Notes under the pieces: model-generated | The model's input: only the letters and a program-made list of their open reading frames with translations | Database searches by the model: none | Told to the model about the DNA's origin: nothing | Assembly (NCBI GenBank): GCA_030848705.1 | Contig: CM061245.1 | Location: 64,258,006-64,322,005 of the forward strand | Direction of reading: 5' to 3' | From: Heracleum sosnowskyi | Lineage: Eukaryota > Streptophyta > Magnoliopsida > Apiales > Apiaceae | DNA length: 64,000 nucleotides | Program-made: the position numbers and the translations under genes | In this document: positions 23,298 to 35,040 of the stretch, piece after piece | Layout: each line of letters starts with the position of its first letter | Numbering within the stretch: position 1 is the first letter of the stretch

Positions 23298-24678
23298 GGT
23301 ATGTATACCAGACAATAATTGTGCTCATCCAGCAGTTTTTAGAAGATTGATTTTGATTGCTTTTAGAAGGTTTAAATAATCTATTGCTTTTGATTTCTGA
23401 TTGTGTATTATTTATTATTTGTTAAATGTTCGTTTTGGAGTTGGTTAACACCTTCCAAAAAATTGTTAAAACCTTCTACAAAACAAATTAAAATGCATAT
23501 CAGTTCCTTAAATAAACACGTATCATTAACTACAAACTCTCACCATTATAATCTGATTAGAATTTCCCTCCACTCCCAAATTCTTCCTCGGCTTTTTTGG
23601 GGTTTGTGATCAATAGACTTGGAATCTGTTTTTATCGAATTACAATGAATAGTCGGTTGCATTAACGTCAAGATTTTTAGAGAATATCGGATGTAGTTAA
23701 CGTCTTTTATAATTGGGATGATGCTCAAGTTCATAAAATATCTGAAATCTAATATGTTCTAGAGGTTCTTTCCTATTAAAACAGAAACCTTGGTTTAAAT
23801 AAACATTAACTAATGGTTTTGTAGTAGTGATGGCTCAAGAAAACAAGTAAAATATAAGATTATATTAATAATAATCATTTAGATGAACTTCCCATGCCCA
23901 GTGTTTACTGAGTCCATCCAAGATGATCTGTTCGCCGCTTCAGGCCAACTTCATGTGTGTGTCACATTTCCTTCAAATTAGATTCTTAGCAGGGAAAGTA
24001 TCATTTTGAATAGTGTTGCTGCGTGCCTTATTTTATATTAATTTTCATCATTTTCTATTAAAAAATTTCATCGAGGCACAAGATAATATATTATCCATGC
24101 CATGTTTCATTTTTATATGAAAACTCTTGCAAATATTCTTCAATCTCTATAAAACACACAAACAGTAATTTCCCCCTCCGCATACTACACTTGAGGTTTT
24201 GAAACTTAAATTTTAATCACCCTCTAATCTACATATTCAAACACTGCATACTAAACTTAAGGCCGAAAAAAACAAAATGCAGTATTTGACAATTTGGTTC
24301 AATGGCATTTTATTCCAAGAGTCACTAGATAAGTTCACATCATGTGTAAAAAAGAAGCTTGGTGGCTTAAATACCATGAAATCAACACCTCTACACGATT
24401 TAGGCTTTGGTAGTCCCGATATAGGGTTTTGGGCTTTATAATGAAGCTTCGTTTGTGATACAAGAGGCATTAGGTGATTATCTTGGAGAATGTTTGTCTT
24501 GCTTCCATCCTTTTAGCATAGATAGAAATTGGATTATCTTCGTAACATTAACTTGGTCAACGCCTTCCAAAAAAATCGACACTTTCCAAAATCAGAGAAA
24601 AACCCCAAACCAACAAAACAAAAAAAACATGACTCTAAAATTTAAACAAAAATTACACAGTTCTAAAATTAGACATAC
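23298..24678. other. No recognisable gene; AT-rich
   Basis: The first few hundred bases could be the intron after the SYLF exon. The rest is AT-rich sequence with short ORFs only (longest 77 codons). I see no domain, RNA gene or terminal repeat. Confidence 0.5.
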
Positions 24679-24795
24679 ATGGCTCTTCCTGTAACACGAC
24701 AATTCACCGTCGCGAGCAAACCAGGACCTCCAGCACCCTTCTCTAATCGATCACCATCACAGACCCAGCACAAACAACTCAGCAATTCTGTCCAG
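24679..24795 (+). other. Possible first coding exon, unrecognised
   Basis: An ATG at 24679 opens 39 codons (MALPVTRQFTVASKPGPP... with many Ser, Pro and Gln) ending CCAG/GTGTTC, a plausible splice donor. It follows an A-rich leader with CAACAAAACA-type sequence. The composition would suit an organelle transit peptide. No second exon is found downstream. It could equally be a chance frame or an orphaned promoter-plus-exon fragment. Confidence 0.2.
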
Positions 24796-25673
24796 GTGTT
24801 CTCAGTTGAGAGTTTGGTTAGTTTTTTGATTAGTTAGTGAGTTTGTACTTGGGTTTGGGGTTGGAGTTATAATTCTCAGTTTAGAGTTTGTTCAGTTTTC
24901 GTGTTGATTGTTGTAATCTATAATCTATAATTACAATTATGAGAGTTTATGTCTATTAATCTATAATCTGTAATTGTGAAAGTTTGTATCTATTTGTCTT
25001 GACCATGTGACTGATCTTGGGTAATAATGAAAACTTCCATGGAAAGAAGCATGATTTACATGTATTGCACTTTTTAATTTGTAAGTTCATTCCCAAAAAA
25101 GTATTGATGGAAACATGTTTTATGTTTGCACATTAGCCATCAGTCTGGACTTTAAAGGGCATTGTTTTTGCCTCTTATATTTTAATTTGTTATAAATCTG
25201 AGAAAGCATCGACATGGTTAAGTCATTTGTCATACTTAACGAATGTGGCCTGCAAAGTCTTTGTTTAATTTGTAAAAATCGAGTATGATTAGTTGGTGTT
25301 TTACTAATTTAGGATCAATAAATCTTTACCAAATTACTAACATTTTATAAAATTCATATGGATAATAAAATTTGGAGTATTAAAGTAGTACTTGTGCCAA
25401 TACTTTTGCATTTTCAAATCCACTAACATTACCTAATGTTGCAGTGAGATCAACAATGGAGATAACAAGATAGTGCTGATAATTATTTGTGCATGTAATT
25501 TATATCTCTTTCAACCTGTCTTTTTGCGTGTATATATTTTCTTGAGTGTTTGTAGCTGAGATAAATTACACATGTGAGCTCTATTCACACCTTTTCATCC
25601 CTTTCATGCTCATAGTATTGCAAATCTTCATTCTATACTCTATTTTTAAGGGTGAGGCAGAGTTAACCTATAC
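24796..25673. other. No recognisable gene
   Basis: T-rich intron-like or intergenic sequence. No ORF of interest and no terminal repeats. Confidence 0.5.
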
Positions 25674-25770
25674 AGTTAAACCTCGATAAAATAATACTCG
25701 ATAAATTAATAATCTCGATAAAGTAATATTTTTTTCCGGTTCCAACTTGGGTCAATAGGATAAAGTAATA
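25674..25770. mobile_element. Partial Emigrant/pogo-like MITE end
   Basis: After TA, the sequence CAGTTAAACCTCGATAAA with following ATAATACTCGATAAATTAATAA resembles the Emigrant-type terminal repeat seen complete at 44823. The opposite end is not recognisable, so this is a single terminus or a decayed larger pogo-like element. Confidence 0.4.
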
Positions 25771-27524
25771 AATTCGCTAAAAACATAAAATAATAATTTT
25801 TGGAAAAATCCTTCGGGGCCCAATGAAAATATAAAATAATATTTATTGAAACATTAAAGCTACGGTATATAAATTAGTTTTGCTTTCAAAACATGGTTTT
25901 CAACTTCTAAATATGTGTAGTATCCATGAGAATACTTTATGAAAACTGTATGACATTTTATTGATTATAATTATTTTTAGCGAGTATTATGTAGGATTAG
26001 TTGAAGAAATTTACCTAAATTTGTAGAACAAATTTCTATCTAGATACAAATTTTGTTTGTTAAAGGATGATCTTCGCGTGTAAAAACCTTATAAAAAACT
26101 TCTGCTACATTTTCTTTTGACTTCTTGAAGTTCAAACAAGATCAACACTTCTGCGTGGGGCTTTATTATTTTCTTCTTTCATTTTTCAATGTATTAGTAA
26201 TAGTTAACTCTCAATCATTTCTTCTAATTTGCAAGAAACCGATAGGATGTAAGAATACATTTTTTGAGAACACAAAGGAAAATGGGATTAAAAATTACAA
26301 AATTTCTATGTATAAAAAGTATGACATGTTAATTAAAATAGTGCAAAAGGATGTGTCATGCAAGAGTTAGTGTCGAAGTTGCTAAAATAATAAGCTTTTA
26401 TAAAATTTGGTTGTATTTTAAAATTTGGAGCAATTAAGAAATAATTTCAGACTTCTAAAGATCATAAGTTCATTTAAAATTCAAGAAATTTTCCTTTTAA
26501 AATTAATAATAAAATAAAATAAATTAACAAGTTAGCCAATAGTTTTATATTAGAATATAATTATATGTTATATTTGTCCGTGCTTTGCACGGGTTATAGG
26601 CTAGTATTTATAAAGAAAAGATCAAGACAGAAAAGATATCAAGCAGAACATTTACATCTTCAACATTGTCTTAACTACAACCTCAACTGCCGGAATTTCT
26701 TGATAAAGAGAATTCATTTCTAGTATTGATTGTTATATCCAAACCATTAGAAATTAATTACTTGTACTGATTTGACTATCTAGCGGATCTTTATCCCTAG
26801 AATTTATCTCGAACTATCATTTATCGTTCTATCTTTTTATTACAAAAATAGATAAGTTCATGTCGAATTTATTCTAAATTTGTTTTAATTAGTTTGAGAT
26901 TCAATCATTGTAATCTGTACTGTATTTGTAACACCTTTCAAGTTTATTATTAGTTATATTTAACTTGAATTTTGTTTCATTTAATTTCGTAATAATTTGT
27001 TATTGGATTGTAAAATCATAAGCAAAACAAATTCGAGAAAACGGTACTGTTTGTATTCAAACACCCCCCCCCCCCAACTTATCAGGACCTAACAACGTCT
27101 TTTACTTTGAACTAGTTTTTGTAAAAAAAAATTATCTATTCGACTAAATTAATATATCATAAATTTAATTACTTTACCTTTGACATGAACATTTTCCGTC
27201 AAGCTATTATCCATGTTTAAAGGGATCTTGTAACAGAAAATCTCCAAATATTATTTCACTGAAGTGCGACTATACTATCGTGATCCCGCAAATATTGGTA
27301 TCAAATCTACATGAATGTTTTTGTCACTACTTACGCCAAACAATTGCTGAGGTCTTTGATGATGCTTTCAACAAAGTTTCTATCAATGTTGTGATGCGTA
27401 TCAAATTTATTGTTAGTTTTGAATCATTCAATAAGAAAATATTATTATCATTCTTGTAATTGTTCTTATTAACATATATAATATTATTATTATTGGATAG
27501 TTTCGTCATTGTAATAGTTTCATT
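25771..27524. other. AT-rich intergenic sequence with one Helitron-like 3' end
   Basis: No gene is seen. At about 26577-26605, CCGTGCTTTGCACGG forms a perfect hairpin followed by GTTATAGGCTAG and then T. This is the layout of a Helitron 3' terminus (hairpin, then CTRR, inserted before T). I cannot place its 5' TC end. A run of 13 C lies at about 27064-27076. Confidence 0.4.
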
Positions 27525-27639
27525 TGTTAGGACAATTTCCTTTATTATTGTTTAGTTATTGGCTATATAAGTCTGCTCTCTATTTTAATCAATAACAAGT
27601 TCATTATAATAAGATCATGCTTTATCATGGTATCAGAGC
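27525..27639 (+). mobile_element. Short LTR plus tRNA-iMet primer-binding site (possible TRIM 5' end)
   Basis: 27525-27627 begins TGTTAGGACAATTTCC and ends TTTATCA (TG...CA, 103 bp) and holds a TATATAAG box at about 27570. It is followed at once by TGGTATCAGAGC (27628-27639), complementary to the 3' end of initiator methionine tRNA, the usual plant Copia/TRIM primer site. An LTR this short points to a terminal-repeat retrotransposon in miniature. No second LTR or polypurine tract was found downstream, so the copy is truncated or its 3' LTR has diverged. Confidence 0.5.
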
Positions 27640-28199
27640 ATCCATGTCTTCAATCAACCAAAACAACCGTAAAAGTCAAACAAATCTGCAACGAACGAAC
27701 AAGAACGAAAAATCCAAAATGAACTGCAACCGTCGAAAATAATACCAATAACGAAAACTGAGTCCAATCCACAAGTTATATCCAAATCAAGCTAAAACAG
27801 AATCCAAAGACAAATTGTACTGAAATCATCCAAATTTGACCAACAATTCAAATTCATATCCAAATTATAAACGAGTCAATGCCATCAAAGAGAAAGAAAC
27901 AAAGAGTGTGTATGAGAGTCCCAACCAAAATAAAATGAAACTAGCTAGAAAAATCCCAACCAAAATCAATTTTTACCCAAGAAAAACCCGACCATTACAA
28001 AAAAAAAAATAACCAATTTGAAAAGAAAACAAGAAGAGAAAAAAAAATCGAAACACATGTTTTAAACACAACATGTGGCAGCATCACGTTCAACTATCAG
28101 TCAACCTATCCCGGATCGAACAAACTCTCTTCTCCCCATACTTTATCAATTCTCTCATAAAATAATTTGTCTATAGTGACAATATTATTTAAATTAAAA
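27640..28199. other. A-rich, gene-free; possible internal part of the TRIM-like element
   Basis: The sequence after the primer-binding site is rich in CAA/AAC runs, like the untranslated leader of a Copia-type element. No coding frame is recognisable. Confidence 0.4.
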
Positions 28200-28390
28200 C
28201 ATAAATATTTAATTTTAGAAGTTATCCTATAAGAAATTTGTTGTCATCGACTTACGATCAAAATCAAAGTACTTAACATTAACATTAACTATTATGGACA
28301 GTAAAGTAATTACATATATTTATTGAAAGAAAAATGAAAGGACAATAGACGACAGTGCTCCTTTTAATAAATTTAACATGAAATAAATCT
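28200..28390. repeat. Dispersed repeat, copy 1
   Basis: About 190 bp beginning TTTAATTTTAGAAGTTA and containing CATCGACTTACGA and GAAAGGACAATAGACGACAGTGCTCC. It matches 30520-30715 in the same orientation with scattered substitutions. The element type is unknown. Confidence 0.6.
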
Positions 28391-29582
28391 TTTAAGTTTA
28401 ATGAGAATTAATTAAAATAAAATATTTTTATCAATAATAATATTATACTAATATACATATTATGTAAAGTAAAAAATTGAACATTTTACTTTGTCTATCG
28501 AAAAAATTATTTTTTCATTTTTATTAAGTCAAATTTCATCTTCCAATATTTGTATTTAACAAGTGCATCCGTTCATTTTCTTAATAAATAAGAATTAAAT
28601 TAAATGTTAAAAAACCGTTCATTTACATATAATGTGTGCTAAAAACTAATACATTTTTCAATGCCTTGAGGTACCTCAAAAAAGAGTAGCGAGAGCATTA
28701 AACGTTTTTTGATTAAAACTTCTTTAGTGCTTCCGACTAGCATGCCTAGACAATCATACGATGAAATATATATAACAATGAGGGGAGTTAGAGTCCCATA
28801 TGTGCTCTCGTTCTTGTGAAGTAGTTAGTTGTATTTGTTAGTAAATTTTGTTTAGCTTAGTTATAAAATCAATTATTTTTGTCAAAATGAAACATTTTAT
28901 TTATAAATAATCAAAAATACATATCGTGAGGAAGAGAGCAATTTTGAGGATTTCTTTCATCCATAAAAGCTTATCATATAACTGAAGGGTATGCTTAACC
29001 AATTCACGCGTCGTAATCTAGATTACGACTAACATGAGAAAGAGATTCATCGGGAAGTTTAGACAATAAAAACCTCATATCAGAAAAGAGAACACCTTAT
29101 ACATATTGGTAATAAGAAAAATCATCCAAACTAAACTTGAAGTGGAAAGTAACCTTATACACCAGTATTGCTATTTTATCCTCTTGTCCTAGCATGTCAA
29201 AAAAGATACCTGATTCAAAAAACCAAGACATAATAAATCTTAAAAATATTTAAAAATTCTACTATCCATAGATCTAACTTAAAGGGTACAATATACAAAC
29301 CAAAGGTAATTCCTTTGGTTAGATACAAGAGACACCTTATGTATCACAACACCTTATTTTATGCTGAGTAATAGCCATCCATATGGCACAAAATTGTCAT
29401 TAGTGACATATACCACCAAATATGGTTCAAAAATCCCATTATATATGACACTCCCCGCACGGTCACAAAAAAGTCATAACAAATGACACAAGACTCTTCA
29501 TTTATAACAAAAAAAGTCACCTAACGTTACACAAAAAAATTTCAATAACAACCATCATATTGTTAAAATGCCTAAATATAGG
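28391..29582. other. No recognisable gene
   Basis: AT-rich sequence between the dispersed repeat and the chloroplast-derived segment. Only short frames and no terminal repeats recognised. Confidence 0.5.
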
Positions 29583-29856
29583 CGGATTGGTTCGAGTGAA
29601 GATAAAAAAAAAAAGACTTGAACTACAAATATTTTCTGGAGATATCCATTTTCCTGGAGAGACAGATAAGATATCTCGACATAGTGGTGTCTTGATACCA
29701 CCAGGAATGGGAAAAACAAATTCAAAAGAATACAAAAAAAATAAAAACTGGATCTATGTCCAACGGATCACACCTACCAAGAAAAAGTATTTTGTTTTGG
29801 TTCGACCTATAGTCACATATGAAAAAACAGACGGTATAAATTTAGTAAGACTTGCA
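29583..29856 (+). pseudogene. rpoC2: Nuclear insertion of chloroplast DNA: rpoC2 fragment
   Basis: The frame contains LQIFSGDIHFPGETDKISRH, then SGVLIPPGMGKTNSKEY and NWIYVQRITPTKKKYFVLVRP. This is unmistakably the plastid-encoded RNA polymerase beta'' subunit (C-terminal part). About 90 codons are open in the plastid frame, from VRVKIKKKRLE to about INLVRL, after which similarity ends. There is no promoter and no neighbouring plastid gene, so it is a short NUPT. The frame is uninterrupted, suggesting fairly recent transfer, though A runs (AAAAAAAAAA at about 29606) have probably changed length. It would not make a functional polymerase subunit. Confidence 0.88.
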
Positions 29857-30519
29857 TTAAATCGCATATGCAGAAAAAGTTGCAAACTCTGTTAAATAAC
29901 GTATATATTTAAAAACATTTTTTCAAAAAATCCGAATTTAAAAATTAAAATCAAATATCAAATTTTACGAAACAATAAAGAATTTAAAAAAAATGTTTAA
30001 AAGCAATTTAAGTAAAATAATTGTTGAATTTAAAACACGAATGAAAGATTTAACTATCAATTTACAAAAGTGAAAATTTAATATTGCATTTAAAAAATAA
30101 TAAAGAATATTGAACCCTCTTATTTAAGAATAATAACCGAAAAATAAATATTGATCATTAATATCTATAAATATTGATTAATGACAAAAATATCAACATC
30201 TATGATTACTACAAAAAGAATATTACACATTCTCATCTCACATAGAGTAAGCTAAAATGATCGGTCATTTTAGACAAACATGACTCATCTTACCTCTAAA
30301 GGTGTTACTCAACCTTCGTAGAAGAACAGAGAAGACAATCAAGAAAGTTTGAGTTTCTTTACACCACAACAACCAAGGAAGTTTGAGTTTCTTTATAGTA
30401 AACTTAAACCTCTATCAATTGTGAGTACAAGGTTTTACATAATCACGTACATTAGGGGAAAATACATGGACTATAACATATAACAAACACATGATGATCT
30501 GGACGGACACTCATGAAAA
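29857..30519. other. No recognisable gene
   Basis: AT-rich. A 21-bp phrase beginning AAGTTTGAGTTTCTTTA is repeated at about 30344 and 30378. No coding frame. Confidence 0.5.
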
Positions 30520-30715
30520 TTTAATTTTAGAAGTTACCCTAACTAAGAGAAATTTATTATCATCGACTTACAATTACAATCAATGAACTTAACATTAGTA
30601 TTAACTATTAGGGATAATAAAGTAGTTACACATGTCTATTGAGAGGAAAATGAAAGGACCACAGATGACCGTGCTCCTTGTAGTAAATTTTAACATGAAT
30701 AAAGTATTTCACAAA
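30520..30715. repeat. Dispersed repeat, copy 2
   Basis: Direct repeat of 28200-28390: TTTTAGAAGTTACCC, CATCGACTTACAA and GAAAGGACCACAGATGACCGTGCTCC are shared in the same order. The pair is about 2.3 kb apart and brackets the rpoC2 insertion. No LTR-type TG/CA ends could be defined. Confidence 0.6.
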
Positions 30716-31179
30716 AATGTCTGAATTTAGCTTCATCTATAGAAAAGCAAACCATTTTAGACGATTAGATTTTTCTTCTTTCAACTTCTGATCTGCCGCC
30801 TATTTCTTCAAGTACTTACAAACGTCATAATATTACCACCTTTTGAATTGTACATACAATTTGGTTTGTAACATTAATTTTGTTCCTTATATTTGAAGTT
30901 TAAGTTTTTGACGAAATATTTAATGAAAATTGTTTTAGTCTATATGTTTTGTTTTATTCATTATGTTTTAGTTGTGGAGTGAGATCATATTTTAATGTTG
31001 AACAACTTGTTGTGTGCTAGGCGGATTGGAACTTAGATTTGTGATTTCTGTTTGCTGGAGACTTCATCAAGAATCATATCTATGAATCTTTGAAAGTTAG
31101 AAATGATTAACTGGGAATTAGTGTTAATAGTAAAATGATTGAACGATGTATGTATAAATCGTTGTTGTGCAAGATATAA
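30716..31179. other. No recognisable gene
   Basis: AT-rich sequence up to the TAA target duplication of the PIF/Harbinger element. Confidence 0.5.
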
Positions 31180-32509
31180 GGGGGGTGTATTCAACTGAGA
31201 TTTTATTTGAGTGATAATAATCCATGGATTTTAAAAGATTTTGTAAATTCACGGATTGTTTAAAATCCGTAATAGACTCTATGCAGAATTTTTAAATTCC
31301 ATATTGATTTTGTTGTATTTTGATGGATTGATTTATCAAGAATTTTGTGGATTGAACAAAATCCCACAAATTCTACGGGATTGATCTTTTAATATTTTTT
31401 ATTTTATAATGTCATCAATTAAAAAGTTAACAACAAATATGTAAATAGTCCAACATAGTCCAAAACCAATATAGTCCAAAAAAAAAATTAAAAAAACAAG
31501 ATTCGAATAACAAATTTTTTTTAAAAAAAACAGATTCGAAAAAATCAAAATATACGCTTATTTATCTAATCCTCGTCATCCACGTGTTCCTCGTTCTCAT
31601 TATATTTATCATCATCATCCTCTTCATTTGTCGCAATACGAGGCCTATCATTCCACATGGAATTAGCAATATTAGCTCTCCAAGTATTAGCTTCGGCCCT
31701 TTGTTGTTGTTGGCTCGAAAAATTTGATCCATCATTACCACCATCATCCATGTCGGAAGGTTGGACATCTTCTACTTCAATTGGAAATTCATCGGAACGA
31801 CACTCTTTTCGAAGAAAATTATGTATGCCAGCACAAGCTAATACCAACTCTTGTATCTGAAGTGAAAATGGAGGTGCACTTTAAATATCGTAAACCTCTG
31901 TGAAGTGTTATTTCTACTAAATAACAAAAAACATGTATTGTAGGCAAGTATTAACAAAAGCATATATATGCAACATGGTCGTATACCTATAGATAAATGA
32001 TGCAAATAAAGAAGAAAGCAAATGAAAAAGAAAAGCGTATGTACCTTACAGAGACCAGCCAAGAACACCCGGTGAAAGAGAGAAGATGTATGTGAGGTAT
32101 AAATACTGGTATATCATATCTTTTTACTTCAATTTTTTGATTTTTTGCACACAAATCTGTTATAATTTATCAATCCACCAAAATATTGTGTAGCAGCAAC
32201 AGATTTCACGTTGCTCATTTTACATATAAAATATCACATAAATCAATCAAAATCCATGACTTGTGCAAATCTGTTGATATTTGAATACCCTAAGATTTTA
32301 TTTGATTTTTTGAAATCCTGATTGAATATCTACAGATTTTGAAAGATTTTTTTTAATCTCAATTGAATACCCGGAGATTTGATTGAATTGTTTGAAATCT
32401 AAAATGAATACCTGCAAATTTTAAAAGATTGTTTATAATCCATAACGAATACCTGTGGATTTTGAGAATCAATAAAAATCAAGCAGAATCTTAGTTGAAT
32501 ACACCCCCC
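31180..32509 (-). mobile_element. PIF/Harbinger DNA transposon, deletion derivative, 1330 bp, TSD TAA
   Basis: The ends are inverted repeats GGGGGGTGTATTCAACTGAG and its near-complement (CTTAGTTGAATACACCCCCC). The perfect 3-bp duplication TAA (31177-31179 and 32510-32512) is the PIF/Harbinger target. Subterminal regions carry many GATTTT/AAATCC repeats. Inside is only the last exon of the transposase, on the minus strand. The catalytic DDE part and the Myb-like second protein are missing, so it is non-autonomous. Confidence 0.85.
31566..31856 (-). pseudogene. PIF/Harbinger transposase, C-terminal exon
   Basis: The exon starts after the acceptor CACTTCAG at 31857 and reads IQELVLACAGIHNFLRKECR, then SDEFPIEVED, a Gln-rich stretch, NTWRANIANSMWNDRP and an acidic tail (EEDDDDKYNENEEHVDDED). 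(V/A)LACAGxHNFLRKECRSDEFP and the NxWRxxIAxxMW block are the usual end of plant Harbinger (DDE_Tnp_4) transposases. Only about 96 codons remain. The Asp-Asp-Glu residues would be encoded upstream and are absent, as the sequence toward the right inverted repeat is non-coding. It lies entirely inside the TIR-bounded element. Confidence 0.8.
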
Positions 32510-32512
32510 TAA

Positions 32513-32967
32513 GATTCAGATTCTGACTTAGCTCGGATTGGTTTTAGTTCCTTAATCTTATGTGGATGGAGGCAAGTGGAGGATTACATGCGATTACGTT
32601 TACAATGAAATGTTTAATTCATACCAATGATCATGATCAATTGCGTATTTGCTATTTTTAAAGTAAGCACTAGAGAAGGTTTCAAATACATTATTAGTAG
32701 ATCTAGATAAAAATCTGATCAAAGAGATCCCACTTGATTAGAAATTTTAAAATTGGTCGGTTCTAAAATATAAAGTAGAATTTCTATAATAAATTTTTTG
32801 ACTCAATTTTTTTCTTTAAGACATCTAATTTTTATATTAATAAAGATAATCGGGAATCCATGACAGAGACCTGTTCCCAAAAAGAAGATAGTTCGCGCTT
32901 ACACCAAAGTGCAAGCAAAGTTCACAAATTAAACATACAAACCAAATCAACAAGATAGCATCTGAGC
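32513..32967. other. No recognisable gene
   Basis: AT-rich spacer between the Harbinger element and the unrecognised reading-frame block. Confidence 0.5.
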
Positions 32968-34387
32968 CTAAAAAGATCGATTTAAATAAGGTCCAGGATA
33001 GCCAGATTGCTTCGGCAATCCATGTCCACAGCCACACCCACAACCTAGGCCCTCGTAGCAGTCCAAGTTACATAAGCACCATGGTCTTCCGCCAAGAGCG
33101 ACTGGCCTCCTGCCTCCCTGTTCAAGACCATCCATTTCTGTATGCTGGACATAACCACTAATCTACGCAGCAACAATGTCTTTGCTCTCCTCTTGGGACA
33201 CACCCTTGGCAGCAGGAATCTCACTCTCAAGCCTCCCAGGCAAAAGTCCAGGGTCACATTGGTTCGCCACAGAATGCACAGAATGTTCAACAGCAAAGCC
33301 CTTTCCAGCAAACTCCCAATCTTGTGTCATAACCTCACCGCAGTTACAACACAAAAGTCTACCAGAGAAATTGTTGACCATATCAATCCTTGTCCAGGTC
33401 CTTGCTTGAACCAAACCAGCATCCTCTAACACTGCGTTCTCTAGTCTAAGACACTCATCATTGCCTCCATCATCCCTGTAATTCCTACATAATGACCCCT
33501 GCACTTTTCCTATGTCCTCAAAGAAGAAAAAATTCCTCAAATGGTGGCAAATCCCACTATGATCAGACGTACTACGAGAAACACAAAGTCTCAAAAGACA
33601 AAGAGACCTTAAACTCATTAACCACAACCAAAGGGTCCAAGAATCCCGTTCCAATCAGAATTGTATCCTCGTAGATTGATTCATTACCTGAAGCAGCTCT
33701 ATAGGTTGTACCCGACACACAAGTTACATTCTTACATCTAAGAACTAAATGAACAAAAGAGTGTACAAACACACTCATACAACCAACAGACTTGAACAAA
33801 TTCAATGTTTTCAATTTAATATTCTCAGATTTAAAGACAGATCCACGTAGAACAACTATGCAATTAACAACATTCATCTCGCAAGAAAGTGAAACCACCA
33901 TTGTAACGTAAATCCCATATCTCTTAACTAGATCGTTCTCCGAACAAGCGGAGTAGACGTCTAAATCACTAAAAAGATAACGAGGGAGAGATAAAACCTG
34001 GTAATTTCCCAAATCAAGAAAAACGGAGTTAGCCTGCTGATATGCAACAACACCATCTTTGTCTTTTCCTTCACCACCATGTGATATTGGTTTTTCCGTG
34101 TTGAGGTCGTGCCCGGAGTAGCTGCCATTCTGGTATTGAGGTACCAAAATCTTTGAACCCGGTTGAAAAACAACAGAGCCAAGATCTGCTACTACTTCAT
34201 GTGTAAAAGTCGTTAAATCAATATCAAGATTGGTCATCGTAATATCGATTGTAACACCCACTCTTGAATCAAGATTCAAGAAAAGTTCATTATAAGAAAC
34301 AATTAAAATTGTCCAATAAATTGAACCAACATCGATGTGTTTGCTCAAAGTGAAAGAACCATAGTTCACATTGAAAGATGGTTCCAT
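32968..34387 (-). pseudogene. Unrecognised reading-frame block, probably a decayed gene
   Basis: I do not recognise the protein. On the minus strand an ATG at 34387 (MEPSFNVNYGSFTLSKHIDV...) opens about 270 codons to 33572. Near 33600 the likely continuation moves to another frame (STSDHSGICHHLRNFFFFED..., with GRLLCCNCGEVMTQDWEF), which runs to a TAG at 33163. That frame then reopens as ISGYVQHTEMDGLEQ... and ends in a Cys/Gly-rich tail (WCLCNLDCYEGLGCGCGCG) before a TAG at 32968. A pyrimidine-rich leader-like stretch precedes it (34400-34520). The base composition is less AT-rich than its surroundings. One frameshift plus one stop suggest a pseudogene; introns are an alternative. No transposon ends flank it. 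Confidence 0.4.
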
Positions 34388-34399
34388 GGATGAGTTCAA

Positions 34400-35040
34400 A
34401 GATTCTGAGAATCAACATGGATTCCAAGATCCATGGCAAACGAGACAAATCCGCTTCAATAAGAAAGAGAAGACGGTGAAAGTCACCAAGAACAAGAGAG
34501 AGAAAAGAAGAGTAGGGTGAATCGGAGAAGGGTCTTAAAAAATTTAGTGAATTAGGGTTGGGAAAGGGGGCGGAAGGGGAGAAGGAAAATGAGAGAGGTA
34601 GAAGGATAGTAGATTAAAGTTTGGTTGTTCAAAAAATTCTAATTAGATTTGTATTTAGTCAATTTTCAGTTTTTAATTGGGTGTTCTCTTGATAGTTATT
34701 AAGGTTTTATTGTATAATGTTGGGCGCAATTTACATGTCTTTCGTAAAAACTTTCTTAAATCAAAACAGCTTTATTCCTTTCTGCAGATATTATATTCTG
34801 ATACAATTCATGTATGAGTAAGTAGTTCTGACAAAAAAATATTTTAATAATAAAAATTTGATCGAGGAGTTAATATTAAAACTATTATTTGTATTGTTTA
34901 TAAAAAATGAATTAAGAGTCTATTAAATATGCTCTTAATCAATTAAGAATATACATAAAAAAAAGTATTACAAATAGTATAATTATTATAATACATAAGA
35001 AGTTACAAAATACAAATAAATATATTTACTCATATTATAT
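34400..35040. other. Leader-like purine/pyrimidine tract, then AT-rich spacer
   Basis: 34400-34615 is A/G-rich on the plus strand (CT-rich on the minus), as a 5' UTR of the unrecognised minus-strand block would be. The rest is AT-rich and featureless. Confidence 0.4.

Noticed and set aside
27628..27639. A tRNA-Met gene
   Set aside because: Only the 12-nt complement of the tRNA 3' end is present, right after an LTR end. It is a primer-binding site.
29560..29895. A functional rpoC2 gene
   Set aside because: Only a small part of the subunit, without plastid neighbours or promoter, in nuclear repeat-rich DNA.
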